A stretch of DNA of 64,000 bases, from NCBI RefSeq assembly GCF_003259375.1, contig NZ_QLLN01000002.1, forward strand, positions 434,001-498,000, in the 5' to 3' direction. Both the position numbers and the translations under genes were made by a program. The DNA comes from Arenibacter echinorum (GTDB lineage: Bacteria > Bacteroidota > Bacteroidia > Flavobacteriales > Flavobacteriaceae). A model generated the notes under the pieces. The model was not told the origin of the DNA, did not search any database, and saw nothing but the letters and a program-made list of their open reading frames with translations. Positions 26,538-34,957 of the stretch are shown here, piece by piece. Within the stretch, counting starts at the first letter, position 1. Each line of letters begins with the position of its first letter.

Positions 26538-27386
26538 CTATAATTTTGTACGGCATAATTGACCCGCTTCTAAAAGTATCTTATTGATTTTTCCAGGGCT
26601 TATTTCCATCTCATTTAAATGATAGGGTTCCTTAACAAGTTCTTTCACCAAAATAATATTTTTTGCTATCAACTGATTCTTTTCTTTTTTGGTCAAAGTA
26701 GTAAGTACGGTGATTGGGTATAGTCCGTAAGCATCTATATTGGCTTTCATTCCATTGTTTTTAGGGTAATTCCAGCTCATTAAGGTCAGCCCAATGCATT
26801 TGCCATAGTTTACGGCGTCTATTGTAAATCGGGTATTGGTAACCAACCAACCTTGCTTTAAATGGGTCGTCTTCTTGGGGTCGAAATTCCATTGTTGTTG
26901 CACGTCCAAAAATCTTGAATTGATGTATAACGGCACCTGTACATTGCTAACGTCCTTTGGATGGGAATGGAACTTGCATTCTATGGCATAGGTATTCCTG
27001 TCCTTCTCGGCCAAAACGTCTATTTCATGGGTTACACATTTCCCGTTTAGGACTACGCTGACCGTGGCATGGTATCCCTTTTCCATCAAAAGCGCGGCTA
27101 TTAAACGTTCAAAAGGGAATCCTGTTGGTCCCAGTTCGAAAATGCCTTTTTTTAATAGGTATTTGGATGCGGAAATCCTGTCGTATTTTTTTAATAGGGG
27201 AAAAACTTTATTATGGACTTCTTTGGATGATATCCCGTCATATAGTTGCGGTATTACCTGCGAGATGATAGAATCGATTTCATCACTCGATACATCACAG
27301 TTTCTTAAAGAATCTTTCAGTTTTCTAGAAGAAAACGGTTCCAGGTTCCCCGAACTTTTTTTGATCGTAATCTGCTTTTCCTCCAT
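26538..27386 (-). CDS. ATP-cone domain fused to PD-(D/E)xK nuclease
   Basis: A 282-residue two-domain protein. Residues about 5-90 are an ATP-cone (ITIKKSSGNLEPFSSRKLKDSL ... VHNKVFPLLKKYDRISASKYLLKK), the nucleotide-sensing module of ribonucleotide reductases and NrdR. Residues 93-210 form a restriction-endonuclease-like core (FERLIAALLMEKGYHATVSV, then HEIDVLAEKD with Asp123, and YAIECKFH with Glu136 and Lys138). All nuclease motif residues are present. This suggests a nuclease gated by (d)ATP levels. It lies between an OMPLA-like gene upstream and the DUF5706 gene 3 bases downstream. No methyltransferase is near, so it is not an ordinary restriction enzyme. Confidence 0.82.
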   Translation of the reverse strand: MEEKQITIKKSSGNLEPFSSRKLKDSLRNCDVSSDEIDSIISQVIPQLYDGISSKEVHNKVFPLLKKYDRISASKYLLKKGIFELGPTGFPFERLIAALLMEKGYHATVSVVLNGKCVTHEIDVLAEKDRNTYAIECKFHSHPKDVSNVQVPLYINSRFLDVQQQWNFDPKKTTHLKQGWLVTNTRFTIDAVNYGKCIGLTLMSWNYPKNNGMKANIDAYGLYPITVLTTLTKKEKNQLIAKNIILVKELVKEPYHLNEMEISPGKINKILLEAGQLCRTKL

Positions 27387-27403
27387 GTCTTTTTCATTTA
27401 AGT

Positions 27404-28303
27404 TTAAAACCTTAGCAATTCTGTCATTATACCGAAACGAACCACATCCAATCGATGTTGAAAATAGATGTTGTAATAATCCATACCATGGTAATAGCGA
27501 ACAAAGAACCCGATATCCTCCAAAAACTTTGGATGGTAGTAAAAGGTGAGGCTCGCATTAAGGCGTTTTATGTTGAAGGTGTCCCAATCATTTAGGCTGT
27601 CCAAACTCCATATAGTTTCTGCCTTTAAAGAAAAATTGGCCTTTATGGACCCTCTAGGACCCATTTTTAAAGGAAGTTTATAGGCCAAAAATGAATTGTG
27701 CCAGCGCAATCCACTATATTGTCCATGCAGTTCTTGGAGCATCCAGCTTCTGGGATGCACTTCCAATGAGGTTTTAAATATCTTTTCTGCCTTCAAATTA
27801 CTGCTGTAGTCCGTTTTTACCCAGCCCATTTCAAAAAAATTGGTGGCGAAGTTTCCAGCTTGTAGATTGATGTTTCCGTCGGCATCGTAAAAACTACCGT
27901 CCTGTCCGTTGGAATGATGCCCCATTTTTACAAAGATGGTAGACTGGTCTGCTGAATTCTTTGCACCAACCAAATAATAGGCGGAAATCTGGGGAATGTA
28001 GCTAGGTGTCTTCACGGGATAAGAATCCTCGTTGTACATTCGGATCGTAATTTGAGCGGTGAGTACGGCCATTAATCTGGAATCCTTTCGTTTTCGGACC
28101 ACAAAACTGGGGTTAACATTGGCCTCGAACATCAAGGGTTCCAAATTGCCAATATCCGTGGGAAAAGTAATAAAACTATCACCTTGATTCACCTGGGCTA
28201 TTTTAGCTAGGTTAAATTGAGGCAAGCTGTCCGTTATCCCTTGCGCAGGGGATTTACAAACAAAGAGACTCAACAAGATCATTATTAGGAAAATCCTTTT
28301 CAT
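27404..28303 (-). CDS. Outer-membrane phospholipase A-like beta-barrel
   Basis: A 299-residue outer-membrane protein with a signal sequence (LFVCKSPAQ) and strand-rich body ending in aromatic FGIMTELLRF. VKMGHHSNGQDGSF (His129, Ser131, Asn132, Gly133) matches the H-x-S-N-G core of OMPLA (PldA), where His and Ser form the catalytic pair. The third residue, an Asn 14 positions after the His in E. coli, would here be Asn144, offset by one. If active, it would hydrolyse phospholipids in the outer leaflet. It is adjacent, without a spacer, to the LOG-type gene. Confidence 0.68.
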   Translation of the reverse strand: MKRIFLIMILLSLFVCKSPAQGITDSLPQFNLAKIAQVNQGDSFITFPTDIGNLEPLMFEANVNPSFVVRKRKDSRLMAVLTAQITIRMYNEDSYPVKTPSYIPQISAYYLVGAKNSADQSTIFVKMGHHSNGQDGSFYDADGNINLQAGNFATNFFEMGWVKTDYSSNLKAEKIFKTSLEVHPRSWMLQELHGQYSGLRWHNSFLAYKLPLKMGPRGSIKANFSLKAETIWSLDSLNDWDTFNIKRLNASLTFYYHPKFLEDIGFFVRYYHGMDYYNIYFQHRLDVVRFGIMTELLRF

Positions 28304-29047
28304 TTATTTTTTTTCCCCAAACCACCAAGTAGGATTTTGAGGCTTTTTTACCAGTTTAAACCTTTCAATGGCGTGGGTTTTTATATGATTTGCCATCTCT
28401 TCAACAGAGTCGGTTACAAACAATAACTCCATGTCTTTAGGGCTTATACTTTCGTTCTTTGCCATAATTCTTATGTGTTCACAGAGCTCTTTATGGTATT
28501 CGGATCCGAAAATGACCACGGGGAAATTTTGAATCATCTTGGTCTGTATCAGGGTTATGGATTCGAAGAGTTCATCCAAGGTACCCATTCCCCCAGGCAT
28601 AACCACAAAGGCATAGGAGTATTTGATCAACAAGAACTTCCGTACAAAAAAATACCTAATGTTGATCCATTTGTGCAGATAGAGATTAGGTTTTTGTTCA
28701 AAGGGCAGTATTATATTACAGCCTACGGAATAACCTCCCGCCTCATAAGCCCCTTTATTTGCAGCTTCCATAATTCCCGGTCCGCCACCCGTCATTACCG
28801 TAAATCCCATATTGGCCAATGCCGCTCCAACCTGTTCTGCCTTTTTGTAAAAAGGATTACTATTGTCAAATCTGGCGGATCCAAAAACCGTTACGCAAGG
28901 ACCTATAAAGTGCATTTTCCTAAATGCCCTGATAAAACTATATTGTACCCTAAAGGTGAAAAGCAGTTCTTTAAACCTGGAGAGCGGTCCGGATAGAAAA
29001 CGGGATTCTTCCGGCTGTAATCGGTTGTGGTTGTGGTTGTTTTCCAT
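28304..29047 (-). CDS. LOG-family (TIGR00730) Rossmann-fold protein
   Basis: A 247-residue member of the lysine-decarboxylase-like/LOG family, cytokinin-activating or nucleotide 5'-monophosphate phosphoribohydrolases. Signatures: VTVFGSARF (phosphate loop), GFTVMTGGGPGIMEAANKGAYEAGG and VVMPGGMGTLDELFE, the PGGxGTxxE catalytic motif. In bacteria such enzymes cleave AMP or related nucleotides to base and ribose 5-phosphate. Its stop is directly followed by the OMPLA-like gene, and its ATG overlaps the permease stop by one base, so it is translationally coupled into the ABC operon. Link to export is unclear. Confidence 0.88.
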   Translation of the reverse strand: MENNHNHNRLQPEESRFLSGPLSRFKELLFTFRVQYSFIRAFRKMHFIGPCVTVFGSARFDNSNPFYKKAEQVGAALANMGFTVMTGGGPGIMEAANKGAYEAGGYSVGCNIILPFEQKPNLYLHKWINIRYFFVRKFLLIKYSYAFVVMPGGMGTLDELFESITLIQTKMIQNFPVVIFGSEYHKELCEHIRIMAKNESISPKDMELLFVTDSVEEMANHIKTHAIERFKLVKKPQNPTWWFGEKK

Positions 29048-30168
29048 TAACTTGTTTTTTTATAACTGATTACTGCCAAAGCATTCATGGCAATGGCGAA
29101 TAAGAATGTCTTTAATACTTGTGGATAAATATCGGACAGGCCGGCCCCTTTTAGCATCACCATTCTCATGACCTCCACATAATATTTAATAGGATTGAAT
29201 TCAGTTAACAACTGCGCCCATTGCGGCATACTTTCGATGGGCGTGAACAAACCGCTCATTAAAATAAAAATGACCATAAAAAACCAGGCTATAAACATGG
29301 CCTGTTGCTGAGTATCGGTAAAATTGGAAATAAAGAGGCCCATGCCCAAAATCACCAAAATGTAGATAATGGTATAGAGATACATTAAGGTTAGGCTTCC
29401 AACAATTGGAATCTGAAACAACATTTTAGAGATGATCAAACCCACGGTCAACAATACCATGCCCAAAACCAAAAAAGGAAATAATTTTCCAATAATAAAC
29501 TGGTATTTTTTTATTGGGGTAACATTAATTTGCTCCAAAGTACCTATTTCCTTCTCCCGAACAATGTTCATACCTGAAAGGAATAGGGTAATCATTGTTA
29601 CCAATAGAACCAATATTCCGGGCACCATAAAAGTTTTATAATTTAAGGTCTCATTATACCAAAAGGAAGGAATGGTTTCAATATTCTGCGGCTGGTTTCC
29701 CAAATTGTTAAACAGGAATAATTCCACTTGTGCCTTTTTAGTGAACTGTTGTACAATTTGATTGATATATACATTTTCTACTCCGGCAGCGGCACCATCT
29801 ATGGCATTGATTATAACGGACAGATCCGCTTTTTTATTTTTAAGTAATTGCCTTTCAAAATAAGACGGAATCTCTAAAATCACATCCACTTTCCCTTCCA
29901 ACATTGCCTTACTCGCCAGTTTTTCCGATGGAAAGTCGGTCATCACATTAAAATAAGAGGAAGCTTCAAATTTTTCCACTAGTTCCCGTGAAAGGGAAGT
30001 TTTATCATTATCAACAAAGGCAAACTTTATATTTTTCACTTCAAAAGTTGCCGCATTGGATAGGATGATCAGTTGGATCAATGGCAAAACAAAAATAATA
30101 GGGAGCATCGCCTTATTTCTAAAGATCTGTTTAAATTCCTTTTGGATGATATAGCGGATGATGTTCAT
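29047..30168 (-). CDS. ABC-2 type transporter permease
   Basis: A 373-residue permease with an N-terminal helix (LPIIFVLPLIQLIIL), a large extracytoplasmic loop of about 150 residues, then five helices with the conserved LVTMITLFLSGMNIVREKEIGTLEQINVTP coupling segment. This is the YhhJ/YbhR layout. The start was set at the ATG of MNIIRYIIQKEF rather than an upstream in-frame codon. With a sister permease and two ATPases it forms an ABC exporter working with the HlyD-type adaptor and TolC-type channel of the same operon, resembling the E. coli YbhFSR-YbhG system. Confidence 0.88.
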   Translation of the reverse strand: MNIIRYIIQKEFKQIFRNKAMLPIIFVLPLIQLIILSNAATFEVKNIKFAFVDNDKTSLSRELVEKFEASSYFNVMTDFPSEKLASKAMLEGKVDVILEIPSYFERQLLKNKKADLSVIINAIDGAAAGVENVYINQIVQQFTKKAQVELFLFNNLGNQPQNIETIPSFWYNETLNYKTFMVPGILVLLVTMITLFLSGMNIVREKEIGTLEQINVTPIKKYQFIIGKLFPFLVLGMVLLTVGLIISKMLFQIPIVGSLTLMYLYTIIYILVILGMGLFISNFTDTQQQAMFIAWFFMVIFILMSGLFTPIESMPQWAQLLTEFNPIKYYVEVMRMVMLKGAGLSDIYPQVLKTFLFAIAMNALAVISYKKTS

Positions 30169-30224
30169 ATTCTTTTTTGTAATACGCATTTAAAAAAGTG
30201 AGTTGTCTAAGCTATGTGGTCCAG

Positions 30225-30287
30225 TCGAGCGCAGTCGAGACCTCACTTTAAAAATCTATTCGTCTAAAACCTCTCGACTGCGCTCGA
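30225..30287. repeat. Inverted pair of REP-like elements (16-bp perfect arms)
   Basis: TCGAGCGCAGTCGAGA (30225-30240) and its exact reverse complement (30272-30287), 31 bases apart, in the 204-base gap between the two permease genes. Each arm is itself a CTCGACTNCGCTCGAG-type palindrome related to the repeats near 15.2 kb. Paired this way they form a long hairpin in the transcript that may alter expression of the downstream genes. Confidence 0.7.
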
Positions 30288-30372
30288 GGAGACAGAAACA
30301 TTAACTTTAATTAATTGGTAATCAATGGCTTTAAATTTATTTTTAAGGCTTTGACTACTTGCCAAATTTCTT

Positions 30373-31479
30373 TCACTCCAATCTTATTTTATATTTTTTT
30401 ACGCTCAAGGCAATAAAAAATATGGTCATCCCAATCAATATTAAGGTTTCTTTCCACACGTAGGCCAATCCAACTCCTTTAAGCATAATTCCTTTTAAAA
30501 TCATTATAAACCATTTGGCAGGAATTATATTACTGATCAATTGCAAGGGCAAAGGCATACTGGAGATGGGAAAAATAAATCCCGACAGTAATATAACCGG
30601 CAGCATGAGCCCCATTAAAGAAATCATCATTGCCGTTTGTTGTGTGGAGGATATTGTGGAAATCAAAATCCCGAGCGACAGGGCATTTACTATAAATAAG
30701 GTACTCTCCGCCCCTAATAAAAACAGACTGCCCTGCACTGGCATTTTAAAAACAAAAATGCTCAAAAGAATAATAACTGCAGCGTTTATGATGGAAAGCA
30801 AAATATATGGAACTACCTTGCCCACAATAACTTGAATTGGGTTTAAGGGGGACACCAACAAAATCTCCATAGTTCCCAATTCTTTCTCCTTGGTAATGGA
30901 TATTGAGGTCATCATGGCCGATACCAACATTAAGATTATGGTCATAACCCCAGGCACAAACATATATACACTTTTTAGTTCCGGATTAAACACCATTCTT
31001 GTTTTTGGCACTATTTGGTAAGGCATGTTTAAACCTTTATTTAATTCCTGTTGGTAATTCTGTAAAATAGACCCTACATAATTGCTAATGGTATTCGCTG
31101 TATTGGGGTCCGTAGCATCGGTAAGAATTTGAACGGTAGCTTTTTTTTGGGTGACCAAGTTTTTGCCAAAATCCTTTTCAAAATTGAGTACCGCTTTTAT
31201 CTTCCCTTTTTTAAAAGTGGATTCGATCTCATCTTCATGGCTTATAAACCCTTTGATACTGAAATATTTCGAAGTCGCTATTTTATTTATGATCTCTTTC
31301 GTATTAACATCTTTGGAGTGATCCAAAATGGCGATATCCACATTATTGATCTCGTTGGTAATGGCAAAACCAAAAAGCATCACCTGCACTATGGGCATGC
31401 CGAACAAGATAAACAGGGAACGCCTGTCCCTTAAAATATGGTAAAATTCTTTTTTGATGAATCCTATAAATCTGTTCAT
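30373..31479 (-). CDS. ABC-2 type transporter permease
   Basis: A 368-residue permease, paralogue of the one downstream: first helix LFILFGMPIVQVMLFGFAI, extracytoplasmic domain (residues 40-170), then VPGVMTIILMLVSAMMTSISITKEKELGTMEILLVSPLNP, the ABC-2 coupling motif, and four further helices (LLSGFIFPISSMP near the end). It starts 10 bases after the stop of the second ATPase gene. It probably dimerises with its neighbour as the membrane channel. Confidence 0.9.
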   Translation of the reverse strand: MNRFIGFIKKEFYHILRDRRSLFILFGMPIVQVMLFGFAITNEINNVDIAILDHSKDVNTKEIINKIATSKYFSIKGFISHEDEIESTFKKGKIKAVLNFEKDFGKNLVTQKKATVQILTDATDPNTANTISNYVGSILQNYQQELNKGLNMPYQIVPKTRMVFNPELKSVYMFVPGVMTIILMLVSAMMTSISITKEKELGTMEILLVSPLNPIQVIVGKVVPYILLSIINAAVIILLSIFVFKMPVQGSLFLLGAESTLFIVNALSLGILISTISSTQQTAMMISLMGLMLPVILLSGFIFPISSMPLPLQLISNIIPAKWFIMILKGIMLKGVGLAYVWKETLILIGMTIFFIALSVKKYKIRLE

Positions 31480-31489
31480 TTCTCCCTAA

Positions 31490-32224
31490 TTATTCTATAT
31501 TCCTCGCCAATTTCAGGAATACCTGATTCATAGAATCTACTTGAAACTGACGTTTGAGATTCTTTGGCGTGTCCAAAGCCTCTATCTTTCCGGCTACCAT
31601 GATGGATACCCGATCACAATATTCGGCCTCGTCCATATAATGGGTAGTTACAAAAATGGTAACCCCTCTATTGGCTTCCATATAGATCATTTCCCAAAAT
31701 TGGCGCCTGGTTATGGGGTCGACTCCTCCCGTGGGTTCATCCAAAAAAACAATTTTTGGATTGTGGAGCAGGGCAACTGAAAAGGCTACTTTTTGTTTCC
31801 AACCCAAGGGGAGGGAACCTACCAAGGAATCGGCCATATCATGCAATCCCAATTCATTGATCATGGCCTGGGATTTTTCTTTGATGTCCGCAGATGACAA
31901 GCCATATATCCCCCCAAAAAAGACAATATTTTCCTTAATGGTCAAATCATTGTACAGGGAGAAGCGTTGGCTCATGTACCCAATATTCCTTTTTACCTGT
32001 TCGGCCTCTGTAAGCACGTTATATCCGGCCACGGTGGCGGCACCATGTGTAGGTTTGGAAATACCGATCAACATTTTCATAGCCGTTGTCTTTCCAGCAC
32101 CATTGGCTCCCAAAAATCCAAAAACCTCTCCTTTTTCCACCTCAAAAGAGATGTTATTGACTGCGGTGAAATCCCCGAACATTTTGGTCAAATTCTGAAC
32201 CTGTATCATATTATCTTTTGTCAT
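31490..32224 (-). CDS. ABC transporter ATP-binding protein
   Basis: A 244-residue nucleotide-binding domain of the ABC-2 drug/export type. Walker A is GANGAGKTT; the signature region reads VGSLPLGWKQKVAFSVAL, where the usual LSGG is replaced by LPLG; Walker B is IVFLDEPTGGVDP and the switch His is in TTHYMDEAEYCD. The altered signature motif is uncommon and may mark the degenerate site of an asymmetric ATPase pair with the neighbouring gene, whose signature is canonical. It follows that gene without spacer. Confidence 0.92.
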   Translation of the reverse strand: MTKDNMIQVQNLTKMFGDFTAVNNISFEVEKGEVFGFLGANGAGKTTAMKMLIGISKPTHGAATVAGYNVLTEAEQVKRNIGYMSQRFSLYNDLTIKENIVFFGGIYGLSSADIKEKSQAMINELGLHDMADSLVGSLPLGWKQKVAFSVALLHNPKIVFLDEPTGGVDPITRRQFWEMIYMEANRGVTIFVTTHYMDEAEYCDRVSIMVAGKIEALDTPKNLKRQFQVDSMNQVFLKLARNIE

Positions 32225-33136
32225 CTATTCATGTGCTTTTGATAGATCCATAAAGGTATCCTCAATAGTTGCTACGGTCTCTTTAACCTCAATCTCCTTA
32301 TGATGTCTTTCCGCCAAATACTTGGTTAGATCCATTGACCTAAAAACTTCGGACTTAGGGGTAAAATGTAGGTATTCTCCAAAGGGATAGGCGCTATGTG
32401 TATCCGGGTAAATTCTTAAGTCTTCGATTAATTGATAGGTGTTGGAACTACGTACCTTATAAATTTTCTTTGGGAACGAAGCAATAATTGCTTCGGGTGT
32501 GTTTATCTGCAGTATTTTTCCGTTGGTAATCAAGGCAATTCTATCACAAAGTTCGGCTTCGTCCATATACGGCGTAGATACCAAAATAGTAATGTCCTTT
32601 TGCTGTAACCGTTTTAACATCTCCCAAAACTCTTTACGCGAAACGGGATCTACCCCTGTAGTAGGCTCATCTAAAAACAACACCTTGGGTTTATGGATCA
32701 AAGCGCAGCAGAGAGCCAGTTTTTGTTTCATCCCACCCGATAATTTTCCAGCCCTACGGGCTTTAAAAGGTTCTATTTGGATATAAATGTCCTTGATCAA
32801 ATCATAATTCTCCTCTATAGTAGTTCCAAAAATAGTAGCGAAAAAATTAAGATTCTCTTCAACGGTAAGGTCTTGGTATAAGGAAAACCTACCTGGCATA
32901 TAGCCCACATGATTTCTAATATCCTTGTACTGTTTTTGGACATCGTAACCTGCCACTGAAGCCTTACCCCCATCCTGAATCAATAAGGTGGTCAAGATTC
33001 GAAAAAGGGTTGTCTTCCCTGCTCCGTCCGGACCGATCAAACCAAACAGTTCCCCTGGCTTTACCTCAAAGGAAATATCATCCAAAGCTTTTACTTTGTT
33101 GTACGATTTGCTGATATTGTTTAGAATGATGCTCAT
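32225..33136 (-). CDS. ABC transporter ATP-binding protein
   Basis: A 303-residue ATPase. Walker A GPDGAGKTT, signature KLSGGMKQK, Walker B VLFLDEPTTGVDP. The switch position reads VSTPYMDEAELCD, with Pro where most ABC proteins have His. An extra 60-residue C-terminal segment follows the core. Non-canonical residues in this protein (switch His) and in its neighbour (signature) suggest the two form a heterodimer with one competent composite site. It is the first ABC gene in the operon, 36 bases after the small lipoprotein gene. Confidence 0.92.
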   Translation of the reverse strand: MSIILNNISKSYNKVKALDDISFEVKPGELFGLIGPDGAGKTTLFRILTTLLIQDGGKASVAGYDVQKQYKDIRNHVGYMPGRFSLYQDLTVEENLNFFATIFGTTIEENYDLIKDIYIQIEPFKARRAGKLSGGMKQKLALCCALIHKPKVLFLDEPTTGVDPVSRKEFWEMLKRLQQKDITILVSTPYMDEAELCDRIALITNGKILQINTPEAIIASFPKKIYKVRSSNTYQLIEDLRIYPDTHSAYPFGEYLHFTPKSEVFRSMDLTKYLAERHHKEIEVKETVATIEDTFMDLSKAHE

Positions 33137-33172
33137 TTTCCTTAGCGTTCAATAAGAATTAACCGTTATATA

Positions 33173-33649
33173 TTAGTCAAAATAGGTGTAATAGCTTTTT
33201 AAGTGCCCATTTATACTTTCCTTAATTTTTGCACCCGTTTCGGTGTCATCAGTTTTTTGCAATAGTTCAATCTTTTGAATCAACGGATGTAAAAATACAT
33301 GCAGATTATCGTGCGATGCTCCGGTCATGGTGCATTCCTTAACAATGTTATTTTTAACCCTGTTTAAACCATTTCCCAAATTTCTGTAGTCTTCCACAGA
33401 AATGGTTTTGGTTTCCGCTACGAGTTTGGCCATATCTGCTACCCCTGAGGTAGTTTCCAGATTAGCCTCCCATTTTGTTCCATTGTTTAGGGACATTTCC
33501 TCTATCCAACTGGTATTTAAATGTTGTTCACTTCCCGATGCTGTTTTAGTTAAATTGGTACCAGGGGACTTGGTATCCTCCTTTACCGCTTGTTTGCAGT
33601 TTATAAAGCTTAAGGATAGGATCGTTAAAAAGATAATCTTCGTTTTCAT
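33173..33649 (-). CDS. Small lipoprotein of the ABC export operon, unknown function
   Basis: A 158-residue lipoprotein (signal MKTKIIFLTILSLSFINC). The mature part is mostly helical: TSWIEEMSLNNGTKWEANLETTSGVADMAKLV, VEDYRNLGNGLNRVKNNIV and a final HDNLHVFLHPLIQKIELL / GHLKSYYTYFD helix pair, with several His residues (H124, H128, H132 region). This resembles small periplasmic four-helix metal-binding or haem-binding proteins, but I recognise no family. Three bases separate it from the small membrane protein gene. Confidence 0.7.
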   Translation of the reverse strand: MKTKIIFLTILSLSFINCKQAVKEDTKSPGTNLTKTASGSEQHLNTSWIEEMSLNNGTKWEANLETTSGVADMAKLVAETKTISVEDYRNLGNGLNRVKNNIVKECTMTGASHDNLHVFLHPLIQKIELLQKTDDTETGAKIKESINGHLKSYYTYFD

Positions 33650-33652
33650 GAT

Positions 33653-34036
33653 TCATATTTTTATATTGTTGTGTGTTGTTTTTGGAATTTTGATTAGGGT
33701 CAAAAGTATAATTGCTCCCCATATGCCAACCCTAAAAGCCATTGCCTTTATGCTTTCTACTGCTACGCTTTCATTAAAAAAGTATAAATAGCCCAATACC
33801 AATAAGTGCAATAGAAGGATTGAGATTATCATTAATTTCGACTTTCTATGTTGTTTGCCTATTTGATAGGCTACCATAATGGATATAATTCCAAGGGAAA
33901 CGTTGTAGACCACCAACCAATCCAATACCCTATAATCCACGGAGCGTAACCCCAATAGGACCATGGAACCTGAGATTACGGATAGAATGCCGATAAGGCT
34001 TGCAAGTATGGTCGCTATGATCAAGGTCGTTTTCAT
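33653..34036 (-). CDS. Four-helix small membrane protein
   Basis: A 127-residue protein with four predicted transmembrane helices (about 5-28, 43-60, 69-88, 104-121). The start codon overlaps the stop of the adaptor gene by four bases (ATGA), so the two are coupled. No family recognised. Its place between the adaptor and the small lipoprotein suggests it is part of, or controls, the ABC export machine. Confidence 0.7.
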   Translation of the reverse strand: MKTTLIIATILASLIGILSVISGSMVLLGLRSVDYRVLDWLVVYNVSLGIISIMVAYQIGKQHRKSKLMIISILLLHLLVLGYLYFFNESVAVESIKAMAFRVGIWGAIILLTLIKIPKTTHNNIKI

Positions 34037-34935
34037 TCTTCAGTAGTTTTTGAGGTGATCCACATTTCCGCCGGCATCCCTATTTTTAGACTACCGTCAT
34101 TTTTAACCTTTACCTTTACCGCATACACTAGGTTTACACGCTCTTCCTTGGTCTGTATGATCTTGGGGGTAAATTCTGCTGATTCCGAAATCCAGCTAAT
34201 CTCGCCGGGGTATGATTTCATCTCCTCGCCTGCATCAATTTTTACACTTACCTCTTGCCCAATTTTCAGTTTGGATAATTGGTTTTCACTGATATAGACC
34301 CTTAAGATCATATCTTCCAAGTCGGCAATTTTATATAGGGGCTTTCCAAATGCAGTAATTTCATTGGGCTCTGCATATTTTACCAGGACTGTTCCCCTCA
34401 ACGGATTTTGAATTATGCTTTTATTGATCTGGTCCTCAATTTGCCGTATTTGTATCTCTATACTTTTTATCTCATTGATAATGGGCGAATTTTGAGTTTC
34501 CACACTCTTAATCTGTTCTTTGATAATGTTGATCTGTCCATTAATGTCGTCCAATTGTTTGGTAGTTGCAGCTTTTGCCTCCAATAGGTTCTCTATCCTA
34601 GATTTATCATTTTGGGCCACTTTTAATTGTTCCTTAAGAACTTCGCGTTGTGATAGCACGTTTCTGGATTTTGAAAAAATAGTGTTTTTGGAAGCCAACA
34701 ACTGGTCTCGCTTTAGGGAGAGCTGAACGGTGTCTATAACCCCAACAACCTTATTTTGGCCCAGCACAATGCCTTCCTCCGCATCCAGGAACAAAATTTT
34801 TCCATTGGCCTCGGCGGAAATAGTTATTTCCGTAGCTTCAAAATTACCGTAACCATCTGCCTTACCCCCGTTGCCGGTGCATGAACCTAAAAGGCTTATA
34901 AGAAGGCTTGTCAATATTAAATATGGATGTTTCAT
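34033..34935 (-). CDS. HlyD/YbhG-like adaptor lipoprotein
   Basis: A 300-residue membrane-fusion protein with lipobox SLLGSC. The first lipoyl half (ITISAEANGKILFLDAEEGIVLGQNKVVGVIDT) and second half (IIQNPLRGTVLVKYAEPNEITAFGKPL) enclose a long coiled coil (residues about 70-165). DMILRVYISENQLSKLKIGQEVSV starts the barrel domain. It bridges the ABC-2 permeases to the TolC-type channel encoded 22 bases upstream. Confidence 0.88.
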   Translation of the reverse strand: MKHPYLILTSLLISLLGSCTGNGGKADGYGNFEATEITISAEANGKILFLDAEEGIVLGQNKVVGVIDTVQLSLKRDQLLASKNTIFSKSRNVLSQREVLKEQLKVAQNDKSRIENLLEAKAATTKQLDDINGQINIIKEQIKSVETQNSPIINEIKSIEIQIRQIEDQINKSIIQNPLRGTVLVKYAEPNEITAFGKPLYKIADLEDMILRVYISENQLSKLKIGQEVSVKIDAGEEMKSYPGEISWISESAEFTPKIIQTKEERVNLVYAVKVKVKNDGSLKIGMPAEMWITSKTTEE

Positions 34936-34957
34936 TTTATTCAGGTATTGTTATTTA

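Noticed and set aside
15187..30287. Palindromic repeats as a CRISPR array
   Set aside because: Copies are few, unevenly spaced and variable, with no unique spacers of constant length and no cas genes.
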